Below, piece after piece: positions 1 to 9,091 of a stretch of 64,000 nt of DNA. The stretch is from positions 62,001-126,000 of the forward strand of contig SAQE01000002.1 of assembly GCA_004020545.1 (NCBI GenBank). The letters run 5' to 3'. Position numbers and translations under genes: made by a program. The notes under the pieces are model-generated. The model worked only from the letters and a program-made list of their open reading frames with translations. It was not told the origin of the DNA and made no database searches. The DNA is from Mesorhizobium sp. Its GTDB lineage: Bacteria > Pseudomonadota > Alphaproteobacteria > Rhizobiales > Rhizobiaceae. Position 1 is the first letter of the stretch, and the number at the start of each line of letters is the position of its first letter.

Positions 1-3000
1 GCTCCGTCGGGCGGCAAATGGGTGCCGCTGATGGTCGACGGGAGCTGGCAATGGTTCGATCCGGAAGTTGCCAAGGCGATCGCCGCCGAGAACGCTGTGA
101 TAGCGCGTCTCGGCGAAGCACAGGCAAAGCCTGAGCAGAGCGGGGCGCAGCTCGACGTCTATGCGCTGGATCCCGAATACAAGGGAGCCATGAAGAGTGC
201 CGAGACGACACTCGACAAAGTCCTGGCGCCTTATGGGCTGCAATGGCAGGCCCCGGAGCCGAAAGGCACGCTGGCAGACGCGCGAAAGCGGCTGACCACC
301 GCCAACAACATGCTTCAGAGTGCCAGCAATGCCAGGGCCGAGTACGAGGAGGGCGAGAAGAGCCTTCTTGATGCTATTGGCAAGCAGGCAACCCTGCCGG
401 TGCTCAGCGATCCGAGCAAGCCGGCCGCAGGGACTTCCGGCGGGCCTACCCGCGAGGAAATCAACCTGCAGGGCAAAGCCGAGCACGCCGAAGTCACGCA
501 GCTCTTCATCAACGCGGCGCTGCACACTGCGCGGGGCAACAAGGCCACGATCGACCAGATGGTCGGTGCAACAGAGCTGGAGCTTGCCGGGGTCAAACGC
601 GGAAGCCCCGAGTATACCGAAATCAATGGTCGGCTCGAGGGCCTGAAAGGGCTGCAGGAAGCGGCAGCCAGCCAGGTGACCCTGGCCGAGGCATATGAGG
701 AATTTGGAGTTGCGCAAAAAGATGCGGCCGACCTTGCCGTCAAGGTCGAGCCGATCAAGCAAGCCTTGGTCGCGCGGGCGATGCAGAGAAATCCGCATCA
801 TTTTGATTGGGACGGCTATACGAACGCAGCAGGCGAGTACACCGGCAAACTGAAATCGCAGGAAGTGATCGAGGAAAATGGACAGCTCTATCTGGTAAAC
901 ACCTATGAGAATGATGTTTTCCTCGACGATAACAACAATGACACGCCAGTCCTGAAATATGCTCTGACATACGATCTTGACGACAAGAATATCAGGAAAG
1001 ATTTCCGCAACGATCCGCTCAACAAGCAGTGGCAGGAATTATTGGCGTCGACGCAAAGCTCGACTTCGGCGCCGGTCTGCACGCCCCATGGTACAGGTTC
1101 GCAATCGGCGCTGGCTGCCGCCAAATCCAAGATCATCGGCGTGCAGGTCGAGCGGTTTGACGCACAACTGAAAGATGCGAAAACCAAGCTGGTCGACGCG
1201 ACGACGGCGCGCGACAACGCGATCACCGAGCATGGCGGGGGAACCGTCGAAGCGCCTGCCGGCACGCTTCAGCCAGGCGAGAAGCCGGTGAAGATCACGG
1301 TGAACGGCCGCGATCTTTGGGTCGCACCGGAGGTTGCCAGTGCCTACGAGAAGGAAGGAGCGGGCGCAATCGGCGCCAGTGGCAAGTCGGTCCGGATCGA
1401 GATGGATGGCCAGTGGCTGTGGGTGCACCCCGAAGTGGCGGCCGCGGAAATCGATCGGGGTTTGGCGGAAACCGAAAAGACTCAATTGGAGACATGGGAA
1501 AAGGATGTCCGCCCTGCGATGGTGGCGGCGCGCGATTGGTATGGCTTCTATGCAAGCCACCCCAAGCTTCTGACATATGGCAACGAGGAGCATGAGGCGC
1601 GGCTCAAAGACACCTACTTCAAGGAGCACAAGGATCAGGCGCTGGCCAGCTACCAGGTCCAGCTCAAGCAGTTGTACGACAACGGGTTCACCGGCGAATA
1701 CAAGCAATACAAGCCTGGCGAACTCAGCGGCACGGTTGCCCGCACGCTCGGTCTCGATGAATCGAGCGAGGGGGTCACAAAGGTTACCGATGAGATCACC
1801 GACCGTGCCGGCGAAAACGCGGAGGTCAAGGTCGTACCCATCTTCTCGCTCGATGGCGGGATGGAATCGTCGACGGCATTGTTCGCGATCAAGAACGATG
1901 GAAAAGAAATCGGCTATGTCGACAGCTCCGGCAAATACTACGGCAGCTTCGACGAATTCCAGCATGAGAACCGCATCTTCAGCGAGAAAGGCAAGCTGAT
2001 CCTGGCCAAGGGCGGCGACATGAAGCTCGGCGCCGATGGGTTCTCACTCGACGAACTGGAGGTCGCCGACGCACGCAAGGTGGATTTCTGGGACAAGGCC
2101 ACCGACATCGGTCTTGGCATCGTGGCCGGCGCCGCCACCATCGTCTCGTTCGTTCCAGGCGGTCAATGGGCCATCCCTATCGCGATCACCTCCGGCGCAG
2201 CTCTTGGCGGCAAGACTCTGTACAAGGAAGGTGAGCACCTGCTTCAGGGCGGCGACTTCGATAGTCAGTCGGCATGGAATATCGCGACCGGCGTGACGGC
2301 GTTCCTGCCCGTTGGAGCTGGTGCCCTGCGCACGTTCGGCCTGGCAAGGGCCGGCTTGTCCACATCAAAGGCTTTCGCAGGCGGATTCGGGATGGCGCGC
2401 ATGAGCGATGCCAGTTGGGGCATTGGCAAACTCCGCGTAAACGTAACGCAATCGCCTTATGCCAAACAGGTGGCAAGCTATCTGCAAAGCGGCAGCAAGC
2501 TGAATACCGTTGCTTGGGGCCTTGATGCCGGGGGCGTTGTCACGGGTGTTCCGGTGCTTGCCAGATCGGCCGAGGATCTGGCCCAGCATGGCGGCGAAAT
2601 GTCATTTGCCGAACTTGCGAACGCCATCCTGGGCATCGGTACCGGCGCGGTCGGCACGGGCCTGGGCGGCCGCTCGCTGCTGAACAATATACCTGGAGCG
2701 GCCGGTCCTCGGGGCGGCGACGGGACTCCCGCGTCGGGCTTTCCACCGCCAAATCCAACCGATCAGCTCGCGTTGCCGGCCGGCGAGTCGGAGGGTCAGA
2801 ACCCGCCGCCACCCACCGGCGACAAGGATGATCCATCGGGCGACGGCCAGCCGTCGCGGCCGATGGTCTTGCATGAGCTAGACCCCGACGGCGTCTATCG
2901 CCCGACCGACCAACTGGTCTTCCACGATCCCGACCATCCCGTGATCCCTGGAGAAGTGATCAAGACGGGTGAGGCCGGCGGCGACGACCCGACGATGCTG

Positions 3001-6000
3001 CCGGGCCGCGATCCGGATGGTTCGACCGAGCCAAATCCGCCCCCTCCCGCCGACGGCGACCCGATCATCGTGTCGAGCAAGCCGACCGTGACGGACGGGC
3101 CTGTGCGCCTCATATGGGACCCGGAGACGCGCAGCTTTGTCGACACGCCTGAGCGCGACACGAGCGGCTACGTCTACACGAGCGGCAAGGATCCAAAGAC
3201 ACCTTCCGCCTATCTCGATGGCTTGACCACCGAACAGCTCGTGACCCGTTACGAGCAGGAGAAAAGCTACTATTCCAGCCGTGAGCTGGCCGAACGCTAT
3301 GGCCCGGACGGCGTCCAGATACCGCGCACGCCATTTCGCGATGTGCTGCCGGACTTTCGCGTGGGAGTCACCTTCAGGGTCCGGTTGAACACCGGTCAAG
3401 CCTTCGGGATCGGCTCGCCGACGGTCGCGGCCGTTGGCTTCGGCGTCGGCACCAAGACCGACTTCGGCATGATCGGATGGTCGATCGTCGACAGCGTCAG
3501 CCAGCGCAGCCTGACACCGTTCAAGGACGCGCTCGGCACTCAGGGCGTCGTCTCTTACCGGGCAAGGGAATATCGCAACATCACCAGCCTTCAGGCCGGC
3601 GTCTGGCCGGTTTCCAATCAGACGGCTTTCCCGGTTCGCAGCAGCGATCTTTCGGCGCTGGCCGGCAAGGCACTGTTCGGCGATGCGACCGGCTACGGCG
3701 CCGCTCCGCTGGACGCTGCCATTGTCGGGACGACGCCGGACGGCAAAGGCACGGTGATCGAGATGACCTACACGCCTTCGCTCAAAGGCGAGGCGGCCAC
3801 GCTGGCGCCAGGCCAACATGATTTCTTTGGCGTGCCGGCGGAAAACGGTGCCGGCCACGTCACCCTGCAGGGCGCACTTCCGTTCGACCGTGTCATGACC
3901 GAGACGAAAGTCGGCATACGCCTGCCGATCGTGGCCAGTCATGTCACGGCGGTTGACCAGATGCCGCGTGTCGGCTTCGAGAAGCGCCCGGAGCTGCCGG
4001 TCAAGGACACGCTCCAGCCGGGCGACGTCGTGTCGAAACAGGCATACGACCAGATCCAGTCCGCGCTCGGCTCGACAAGCCTGAAGATCCAGTTCGCGGT
4101 CAAGGATCCCGCGAAGGCATCCGAACTCATTGCGGCAATAGGGCAGGGCGACGGCATCCGCTCGATCCGCGACCTCGTCAAGTCCGGTCAGATCGACCCG
4201 TCGAATACGGTTTCCCTTGTCGATGAACCGACGCTGAGCGGATTCAGGCTCTCGGCCATACCGGGCAAGGCGCCAACGGCAGACGTGGTTTTGCTGACTG
4301 GCGAGAGGGCTCGCGTCGTAAATCCCGAAGCGATGCTCGTCGATGTGATTTTCAACGATCACAACAACCTGCCCGGAGTGTTGGGCTTCAATCCGGACCG
4401 GATGGCAACGTCGGCGGCCTACAAGGTGAAATCAGCGGTACAATCGTGGCTTCCGGCGCGTTTCAGCTCAGACGGCTCGCCGCAGTCGCGCTATATGCCG
4501 ACCGCCGGCAACATCTATCGGAACCTCTACGGTTCCGACGGGACACCGGCGACGCGCTACACGCTTTCATTGTCCTCGCATCCTCTGCCGGCCGGGGCGC
4601 TGACTTTCAGTGCCGAGGTGAGAATCCAGTACAAGTCGAAGGCGGCCGGGACCGCCCGTTCAATCGCCAGGAACGAAACCGCGACGCTGACCTTTGATCG
4701 CGCCGACGGACAATCCGAGCAGTTGACGGTTCCCGCCTGGCTCGCCCGTGCGGTGGAATCGTCGCGCGACGGCGCCTCGACCGGTATCCCAAAGGGAGGC
4801 AAAGCGTCCCTGGACAAGTTCCTGAATGAGCTTCAGGAAAAGGCTCGGCCGGATCAGCTTGCCGCCATCGAGCAGTTCAGAACCGATTTCGGCGCTTCGA
4901 TCGTCGATGGCGGTTTCCTGCGCCAGAACGTTGCCGACGGCGTCCTGACGTTCCTCTCCTCGCAAGTGGGCAGCCGCCGAAGCGGACCTATCCAGATAAG
5001 GGACGAGAATGGACAGTCCGTGACGGCCACCCGTTATGGGCCGCTGCCAAGGAGCGCGGAGAATGTCTATGTGCCGCCGGCCGACGGACCACAGGCGCGC
5101 GGCGACGAACCGGAACTGATGCACAAGTCGCATATTCTCTTCCGGGACCCGGAGACCGGAGAGTTGTATGTCCTGCCATGGGTGCGCGGCGCCTCCGAGG
5201 ACCATGTGCCGGGCAGTCCAGGACGGCCGCCGGGTGAGCCAGCGGACGCAAGGCCGGCCCCAAAGGCCATCGAGGCGGCGCCTCCGACGACATATTCGCT
5301 GCAGCAGGTCCGCAACATGCGGCAGCCTGAAAAGAGGAAGGCCGGCGAGGTTTACACGCGCGAACTCAACGGGTCGCTTGGGGAGGCGCATTTCCCAGTC
5401 GTGGCCAATCCGAATGGTCTCCATCCTGTCGTCGGCGAAGGCGGGCGATACGTGGATTCGCCTGTCTTCAAGAGCCAGGACGAAGTCGAGGCGATCGAGG
5501 TCAAGACCTACCACCGCTGGACGACAATCAACGGCGTCGCCCAGATGCGCGAAGTTCCGCTCACGTCAAAACTGCAGGAGCAGATCAACAAGGACGTTGC
5601 GCTGCGCAACGAGAACCCGGGCTATCAACCTCGCTGGGTCTTCCTCGATGCGCCGCCTTCCGCTGAATTACAGCAGGCGCTCGATGGTGCGGGAATCATC
5701 GGCAACATCTTCGGACACAACACGCCCGCCGCGACAGCGCCGTGGCCGCAATCGGCAACAACCGAAGCCGCTCCGGGCAGAACCCTGCGGCTCGAGGACG
5801 AAAGCGGCAAGGTGATCATCGCGGCAATGCTGGGCACCGAACCAAGGGGGTCGGAGCAGGTTTATGTGCCGCCGTCCGACGGGCCGCGCGCGCCCGCCGA
5901 CGCTCCGGAGGTGGCGGACAAAACGCATATACTGGTGTACGATCCCAACACGGGCGAAGCCGTTGTCCTGCCCTGGATACGCGGTGCTTCCGCCAACCAC

Positions 6001-8100
6001 GCGCTCACCCGAGACGGTGTCAGAGCGACCCCGCTTGACCAGGTGCCGGATCTCGTCATGGGCGATTTCCAGCCGAACCAGATTCCATGGCTTAAGCGCG
6101 AACAGGTGGCCGAGCTGACTGAACAGCAGTTCCGCGACATGGATCAGGCTGGCTTGCTCCCCTATTTGACCAAGAGCCAACTGCGCGGCATCCCGAAGGC
6201 AAAGATACGCTACGTCAACATCGCGGGCCTCGACGAGAAACAAATTCCTTGGCTGACCGAAGGCCACATACGGAATCTGACCGACCAGCAGTTCCGGGAT
6301 CTCTGCAAAGCCGGTTTGACGCCTCACCTGACGAAACCCCAGTTGCGAGCGATAAACGGAGACATGGTCGAATTCCTTGACGTGTCGAAATTGGAAGCGC
6401 GCCAGGTTCCGTGGTTCAAGCCCAGCCAGGTCGAGAAGTTCACGTCACAGCAGTTCGAGGATCTGGGCGAGGCCGGATTGCTGAAGAACCTCGGCGAGCG
6501 CCAGGTTCAGGCGATCCCTGAAACCATGATCGATTCCGTGGACATCGCGAAGCTCGATCCCAAGCAGATGCCGTGGCTGACCGAGAAGCAGATCCCGGTG
6601 CTGACCCGCGATCAATGGGGTGCCTTCACGATCCACCATACTGAAGCCCTGACCCAGAAGCAGATCGAAGCGGTGACGCCAAAACAGTTCGAGGAGATGA
6701 GCCCCGGCCAGTTCCGCAAGTTCACGCTCGAGCAGTTCGAGTGGATGAGCGGGGATCAGACGAATGCACTGTCCGTGCTGCAACTGACGACCTTCCGGGC
6801 GACCCACAAGAAGGCGATGACGCCGGATCAGGCCGCCAGCGTCGATCTGGCGCTGAGCCATGCCAGGATGCGCGAAAACGCCCAGGCGCTCGCCACCTTC
6901 GGCGGCATGTCGACCACCTCCTACGTGTTGTGGAGCTCGTTGCCGCCAACCTGGACCGCCACGGCCGGAGCGGTGGCATTTGGCGTGCGGGGCTTCGTTT
7001 TCGGCGCGCAGGCGATCTTCCCCAACGCAACCGCAAATCACAAGCCGTTCGGCCGGTTCCTCAATGCGCTCGGCGGAGCCACATTCATTGCCGCGGCGCC
7101 AGGTGCCGCGACCGGGATGATCCAGGGCAAGGACCTTCTCGTCAACAGCACGTTCTCGCTCGGCAACGTCGTCTATGGCACGAAGTCGATGCTGCAGTCG
7201 TTCACCGGCAGGCCGGTGATCCGCAACCTGGCCGAACATCTGGCCGGGCCCGGCTACGTGCTTGGCTGCGCCGTCTATACGCTGCACTCCTGGCCGGCGC
7301 CGATCGCCACGATCGCCGGCACCATGTTCACGTTCGGCTGCGCGGAGTTCTGGGCGTCGGCCTACAGAACGGACCGGATGAATCGCCGTTCGGTGCCGCG
7401 AACCGATGCCGATATCGCGGCGGCGCAAAAGTCCGACAAAAGATGGGCTGCATTGGATCGGTGGACCTTGGGCATCACCTTCGGCATTGGAATGCTTCTC
7501 TTCTCGCTGGACTCCCTGCTCGCGGAGCCTTGGAAGGGCGCGGCGACGACCCCTCCAGCCGATCCGAAAAAACCGGATGGCGATGGCGATGCGTCGTCGC
7601 AGCAACCCGATGATCCTTCGGACGGTCCAGGCAAGCCGAACAATCCGCCCGAAGACTTCCCGCAGCTTGTCGTGGTCACCGACAACGGATTGAATTTGCG
7701 GGCGCAGCCCGACGAGGATTCGGCCGTGGTGACCGTTCTGCAGCCCGGCACGTTCGTCGAACAGACCGCAAAGCCGGCCACCGATCCATCAGGAGAGGCC
7801 TGGATACCCGTCGAAGGTTTCGGACCGGACGGCAAAATGCATCGCGGCTGGGTTTCCGGCGACTATGTCGAGGTTCATCCCGAAGGCAGCAGCAATCCCG
7901 AGGGCCGCACGAACCCGACGCTGGAGAAAGACGGCTACCAATGGGTCGAGGTGAAAGACGGCGATAGCATTCGCCTGATCGCCAACACCCATTCAGCGGA
8001 TGTGGCGGAGACGGTGGTGCTCAATATGGATCATATTCTGAGCCCGGACATGATCTTCTCGGGCGATCGCATCTATCTGCCGGCCGCTTCGATCGGCTGA
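1..8100 (+). CDS. Giant multidomain SH3b/LysM protein with embedded nuclease-like module, 5' end outside window
   Basis: The frame is open from base 1, so the true N-terminus lies upstream; a GTG at 22 is merely the first possible start. Visible parts in order: three copies of a motif G-x-x-x-W-x-x-P-E-V-A (about 40-80, 1300-1345, 1400-1450); charged helical stretches; a Gly/Ala-rich hydrophobic block (2090-2690) that may match DUF4781 of other rhizobial proteins (from memory, unsure); a proline/aspartate-rich linker (2700-3150); an unrecognised part (3180-4980); a roughly 73-residue module present twice (4990-5210 and 5785-6003) around a PD-(D/E)XK-like segment (5340-5720); Gln-rich helical repeats (6040-6790); four or five hydrophobic segments (6890-7530); an SH3b-like domain (7665-7880) and a C-terminal LysM (7935-8094). 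It precedes a T3SS operon, so a secreted or cell-wall role is possible, but no function is established. The stop is TGA at 8098. Confidence 0.85.
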   Translation, partial: APSGGKWVPLMVDGSWQWFDPEVAKAIAAENAVIARLGEAQAKPEQSGAQLDVYALDPEYKGAMKSAETTLDKVLAPYGLQWQAPEPKGTLADARKRLTTANNMLQSASNARAEYEEGEKSLLDAIGKQATLPVLSDPSKPAAGTSGGPTREEINLQGKAEHAEVTQLFINAALHTARGNKATIDQMVGATELELAGVKRGSPEYTEINGRLEGLKGLQEAAASQVTLAEAYEEFGVAQKDAADLAVKVEPIKQALVARAMQRNPHHFDWDGYTNAAGEYTGKLKSQEVIEENGQLYLVNTYENDVFLDDNNNDTPVLKYALTYDLDDKNIRKDFRNDPLNKQWQELLASTQSSTSAPVCTPHGTGSQSALAAAKSKIIGVQVERFDAQLKDAKTKLVDATTARDNAITEHGGGTVEAPAGTLQPGEKPVKITVNGRDLWVAPEVASAYEKEGAGAIGASGKSVRIEMDGQWLWVHPEVAAAEIDRGLAETEKTQLETWEKDVRPAMVAARDWYGFYASHPKLLTYGNEEHEARLKDTYFKEHKDQALASYQVQLKQLYDNGFTGEYKQYKPGELSGTVARTLGLDESSEGVTKVTDEITDRAGENAEVKVVPIFSLDGGMESSTALFAIKNDGKEIGYVDSSGKYYGSFDEFQHENRIFSEKGKLILAKGGDMKLGADGFSLDELEVADARKVDFWDKATDIGLGIVAGAATIVSFVPGGQWAIPIAITSGAALGGKTLYKEGEHLLQGGDFDSQSAWNIATGVTAFLPVGAGALRTFGLARAGLSTSKAFAGGFGMARMSDASWGIGKLRVNVTQSPYAKQVASYLQSGSKLNTVAWGLDAGGVVTGVPVLARSAEDLAQHGGEMSFAELANAILGIGTGAVGTGLGGRSLLNNIPGAAGPRGGDGTPASGFPPPNPTDQLALPAGESEGQNPPPPTGDKDDPSGDGQPSRPMVLHELDPDGVYRPTDQLVFHDPDHPVIPGEVIKTGEAGGDDPTMLPGRDPDGSTEPNPPPPADGDPIIVSSKPTVTDGPVRLIWDPETRSFVDTPERDTSGYVYTSGKDPKTPSAYLDGLTTEQLVTRYEQEKSYYSSRELAERYGPDGVQIPRTPFRDVLPDFRVGVTFRVRLNTGQAFGIGSPTVAAVGFGVGTKTDFGMIGWSIVDSVSQRSLTPFKDALGTQGVVSYRAREYRNITSLQAGVWPVSNQTAFPVRSSDLSALAGKALFGDATGYGAAPLDAAIVGTTPDGKGTVIEMTYTPSLKGEAATLAPGQHDFFGVPAENGAGHVTLQGALPFDRVMTETKVGIRLPIVASHVTAVDQMPRVGFEKRPELPVKDTLQPGDVVSKQAYDQIQSALGSTSLKIQFAVKDPAKASELIAAIGQGDGIRSIRDLVKSGQIDPSNTVSLVDEPTLSGFRLSAIPGKAPTADVVLLTGERARVVNPEAMLVDVIFNDHNNLPGVLGFNPDRMATSAAYKVKSAVQSWLPARFSSDGSPQSRYMPTAGNIYRNLYGSDGTPATRYTLSLSSHPLPAGALTFSAEVRIQYKSKAAGTARSIARNETATLTFDRADGQSEQLTVPAWLARAVESSRDGASTGIPKGGKASLDKFLNELQEKARPDQLAAIEQFRTDFGASIVDGGFLRQNVADGVLTFLSSQVGSRRSGPIQIRDENGQSVTATRYGPLPRSAENVYVPPADGPQARGDEPELMHKSHILFRDPETGELYVLPWVRGASEDHVPGSPGRPPGEPADARPAPKAIEAAPPTTYSLQQVRNMRQPEKRKAGEVYTRELNGSLGEAHFPVVANPNGLHPVVGEGGRYVDSPVFKSQDEVEAIEVKTYHRWTTINGVAQMREVPLTSKLQEQINKDVALRNENPGYQPRWVFLDAPPSAELQQALDGAGIIGNIFGHNTPAATAPWPQSATTEAAPGRTLRLEDESGKVIIAAMLGTEPRGSEQVYVPPSDGPRAPADAPEVADKTHILVYDPNTGEAVVLPWIRGASANHALTRDGVRATPLDQVPDLVMGDFQPNQIPWLKREQVAELTEQQFRDMDQAGLLPYLTKSQLRGIPKAKIRYVNIAGLDEKQIPWLTEGHIRNLTDQQFRDLCKAGLTPHLTKPQLRAINGDMVEFLDVSKLEARQVPWFKPSQVEKFTSQQFEDLGEAGLLKNLGERQVQAIPETMIDSVDIAKLDPKQMPWLTEKQIPVLTRDQWGAFTIHHTEALTQKQIEAVTPKQFEEMSPGQFRKFTLEQFEWMSGDQTNALSVLQLTTFRATHKKAMTPDQAASVDLALSHARMRENAQALATFGGMSTTSYVLWSSLPPTWTATAGAVAFGVRGFVFGAQAIFPNATANHKPFGRFLNALGGATFIAAAPGAATGMIQGKDLLVNSTFSLGNVVYGTKSMLQSFTGRPVIRNLAEHLAGPGYVLGCAVYTLHSWPAPIATIAGTMFTFGCAEFWASAYRTDRMNRRSVPRTDADIAAAQKSDKRWAALDRWTLGITFGIGMLLFSLDSLLAEPWKGAATTPPADPKKPDGDGDASSQQPDDPSDGPGKPNNPPEDFPQLVVVTDNGLNLRAQPDEDSAVVTVLQPGTFVEQTAKPATDPSGEAWIPVEGFGPDGKMHRGWVSGDYVEVHPEGSSNPEGRTNPTLEKDGYQWVEVKDGDSIRLIANTHSADVAETVVLNMDHILSPDMIFSGDRIYLPAASIG
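6040..6790 (+). repeat. Internal Gln-rich helical repeats in the giant protein
   Basis: Degenerate tandem units of about 47 residues lie within the coding frame. Each combines an IPWL or VPWF segment, an L-T-x-x-Q-F-R/E-D stretch, an A-G-L-x-x-x-L turn and a Q-L-R-A-I-like helix. About three full units are followed by shorter units with Q every 9 to 10 residues. The pattern suggests a superhelical scaffold; I do not recognise a named repeat family. Confidence 0.6.
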
Positions 8101-8129
8101 GAAAAAACGGCTTGGCTTCGACCGTCGGC

Positions 8130-9056
8130 TTACTGCGTCTTGCCGGTTTTCGCCGCATAGGCGCGCGCGACGGTGGCCGCCAGGCTGGCGGCCTGCCCGG
8201 CCAGCGGGTTTGACGGGTTGGAGGCATAAGAGGCGGTGAACTGCAAGTCGGAGGGATGCCATTCGCAGTCGACGATCCGCAGTTTACCGCTCGCGGTGTA
8301 GTCGCGGATGACCTCCCTCGGGAGTGAGGCAATCCCAATTCCATTGAGGGTCATCTTGATCGAGGCGGCCAGCGAACTGGCCGGGAATATGCGAGGCGTC
8401 TCTTCGAACTCGCTGCTCAGCTTGTGGTAAAGCTCGCTGTAGGGCCTCGTGGTTCGCGCGTAGCTGATGATTGGGAACTGCATCAGGTCGCACAGCGTCA
8501 GCCTGCTCCGGTCGGGCAATTCCAGTTGCGGCGAGCAGACCCAGACGAGCGGAAATGAAGGCATCTCGACGTTCTCGATGCTGTATTCCAGGACTGGGCC
8601 CATCAGCACTGCGAGGTCGAGCCGGTGTGACATGAGTTCGCCGCGAAGGATCGTCGTCGCATCGACGACAATATCGGTATCGACAAGCGGATGGCTTGCT
8701 CGCAGTTCCTTCAGGAAATCCGGAAGCCAAGTGTGGACGATCGTTTCAGCGACCCCAAGCCTCAGCACCCGTGTCGTTTCTGAAGTCTCGGAAAGGGAGT
8801 TGGCCATCAGCTGCAGCCGCTCCGCCACGTGCAGGACACGTTGAGCCGGTGGCAGCAGCCTTTGCCCCTCGGCCGTCAGTTTGACCGTGCCGCTGTGGCG
8901 CTCGAAAAGCTTGGCCCCCAGCGCTTTCTCCAGCCCGGCAATTCGGGTGGATACCGCCGGCTGCGTCGTGTTCAGGCGCTCGGCAGCTTTTCGAAAGCTT
9001 CCGAAGGTCGCCACCAGGAGAAAGGTTTCGATCTGCTTGATGTTGAAAGGTATCAC
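8130..9056 (-). CDS. LysR-family transcriptional regulator
   Basis: The 308-residue protein has LysR-family length and layout: an N-terminal winged helix-turn-helix (about residues 3-60, with the typical A-x-F-x-S-F-R-K-A-A-E-R-L and T-Q-P-A-V-S-T-R-I signatures) and a C-terminal effector-binding domain. The start is GTG; no better ATG lies upstream. It faces the 3' end of the giant gene and is followed on its 5' side by the L,D-transpeptidase gene on the same strand, 35 bases away. Its target and effector cannot be told from the sequence. A tts-box-like string inside it is explained by the helix-turn-helix codons. Confidence 0.9.
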   Translation of the reverse strand: MIPFNIKQIETFLLVATFGSFRKAAERLNTTQPAVSTRIAGLEKALGAKLFERHSGTVKLTAEGQRLLPPAQRVLHVAERLQLMANSLSETSETTRVLRLGVAETIVHTWLPDFLKELRASHPLVDTDIVVDATTILRGELMSHRLDLAVLMGPVLEYSIENVEMPSFPLVWVCSPQLELPDRSRLTLCDLMQFPIISYARTTRPYSELYHKLSSEFEETPRIFPASSLAASIKMTLNGIGIASLPREVIRDYTASGKLRIVDCEWHPSDLQFTASYASNPSNPLAGQAASLAATVARAYAAKTGKTQ

Positions 9057-9091
9057 GAGGGTCGGTCACTCCAGGGTGGGGCGTCGATCGA

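Noticed and set aside
2878-4362. A 494-codon minus-strand open frame opposite the giant gene
   Set aside because: It is Arg/Asp/His-rich without any family feature, and the plus-strand frame is continuous and structured in domains.
8983-9007. GGCAGCTTTTCGAAAGCTTCC, resembling a TtsI-binding tts box near the T3SS
   Set aside because: It lies inside the LysR gene and is the reverse complement of the codons for the helix-turn-helix S-F-R-K-A-A, a string expected in any such gene; it is also far from a T3SS start.
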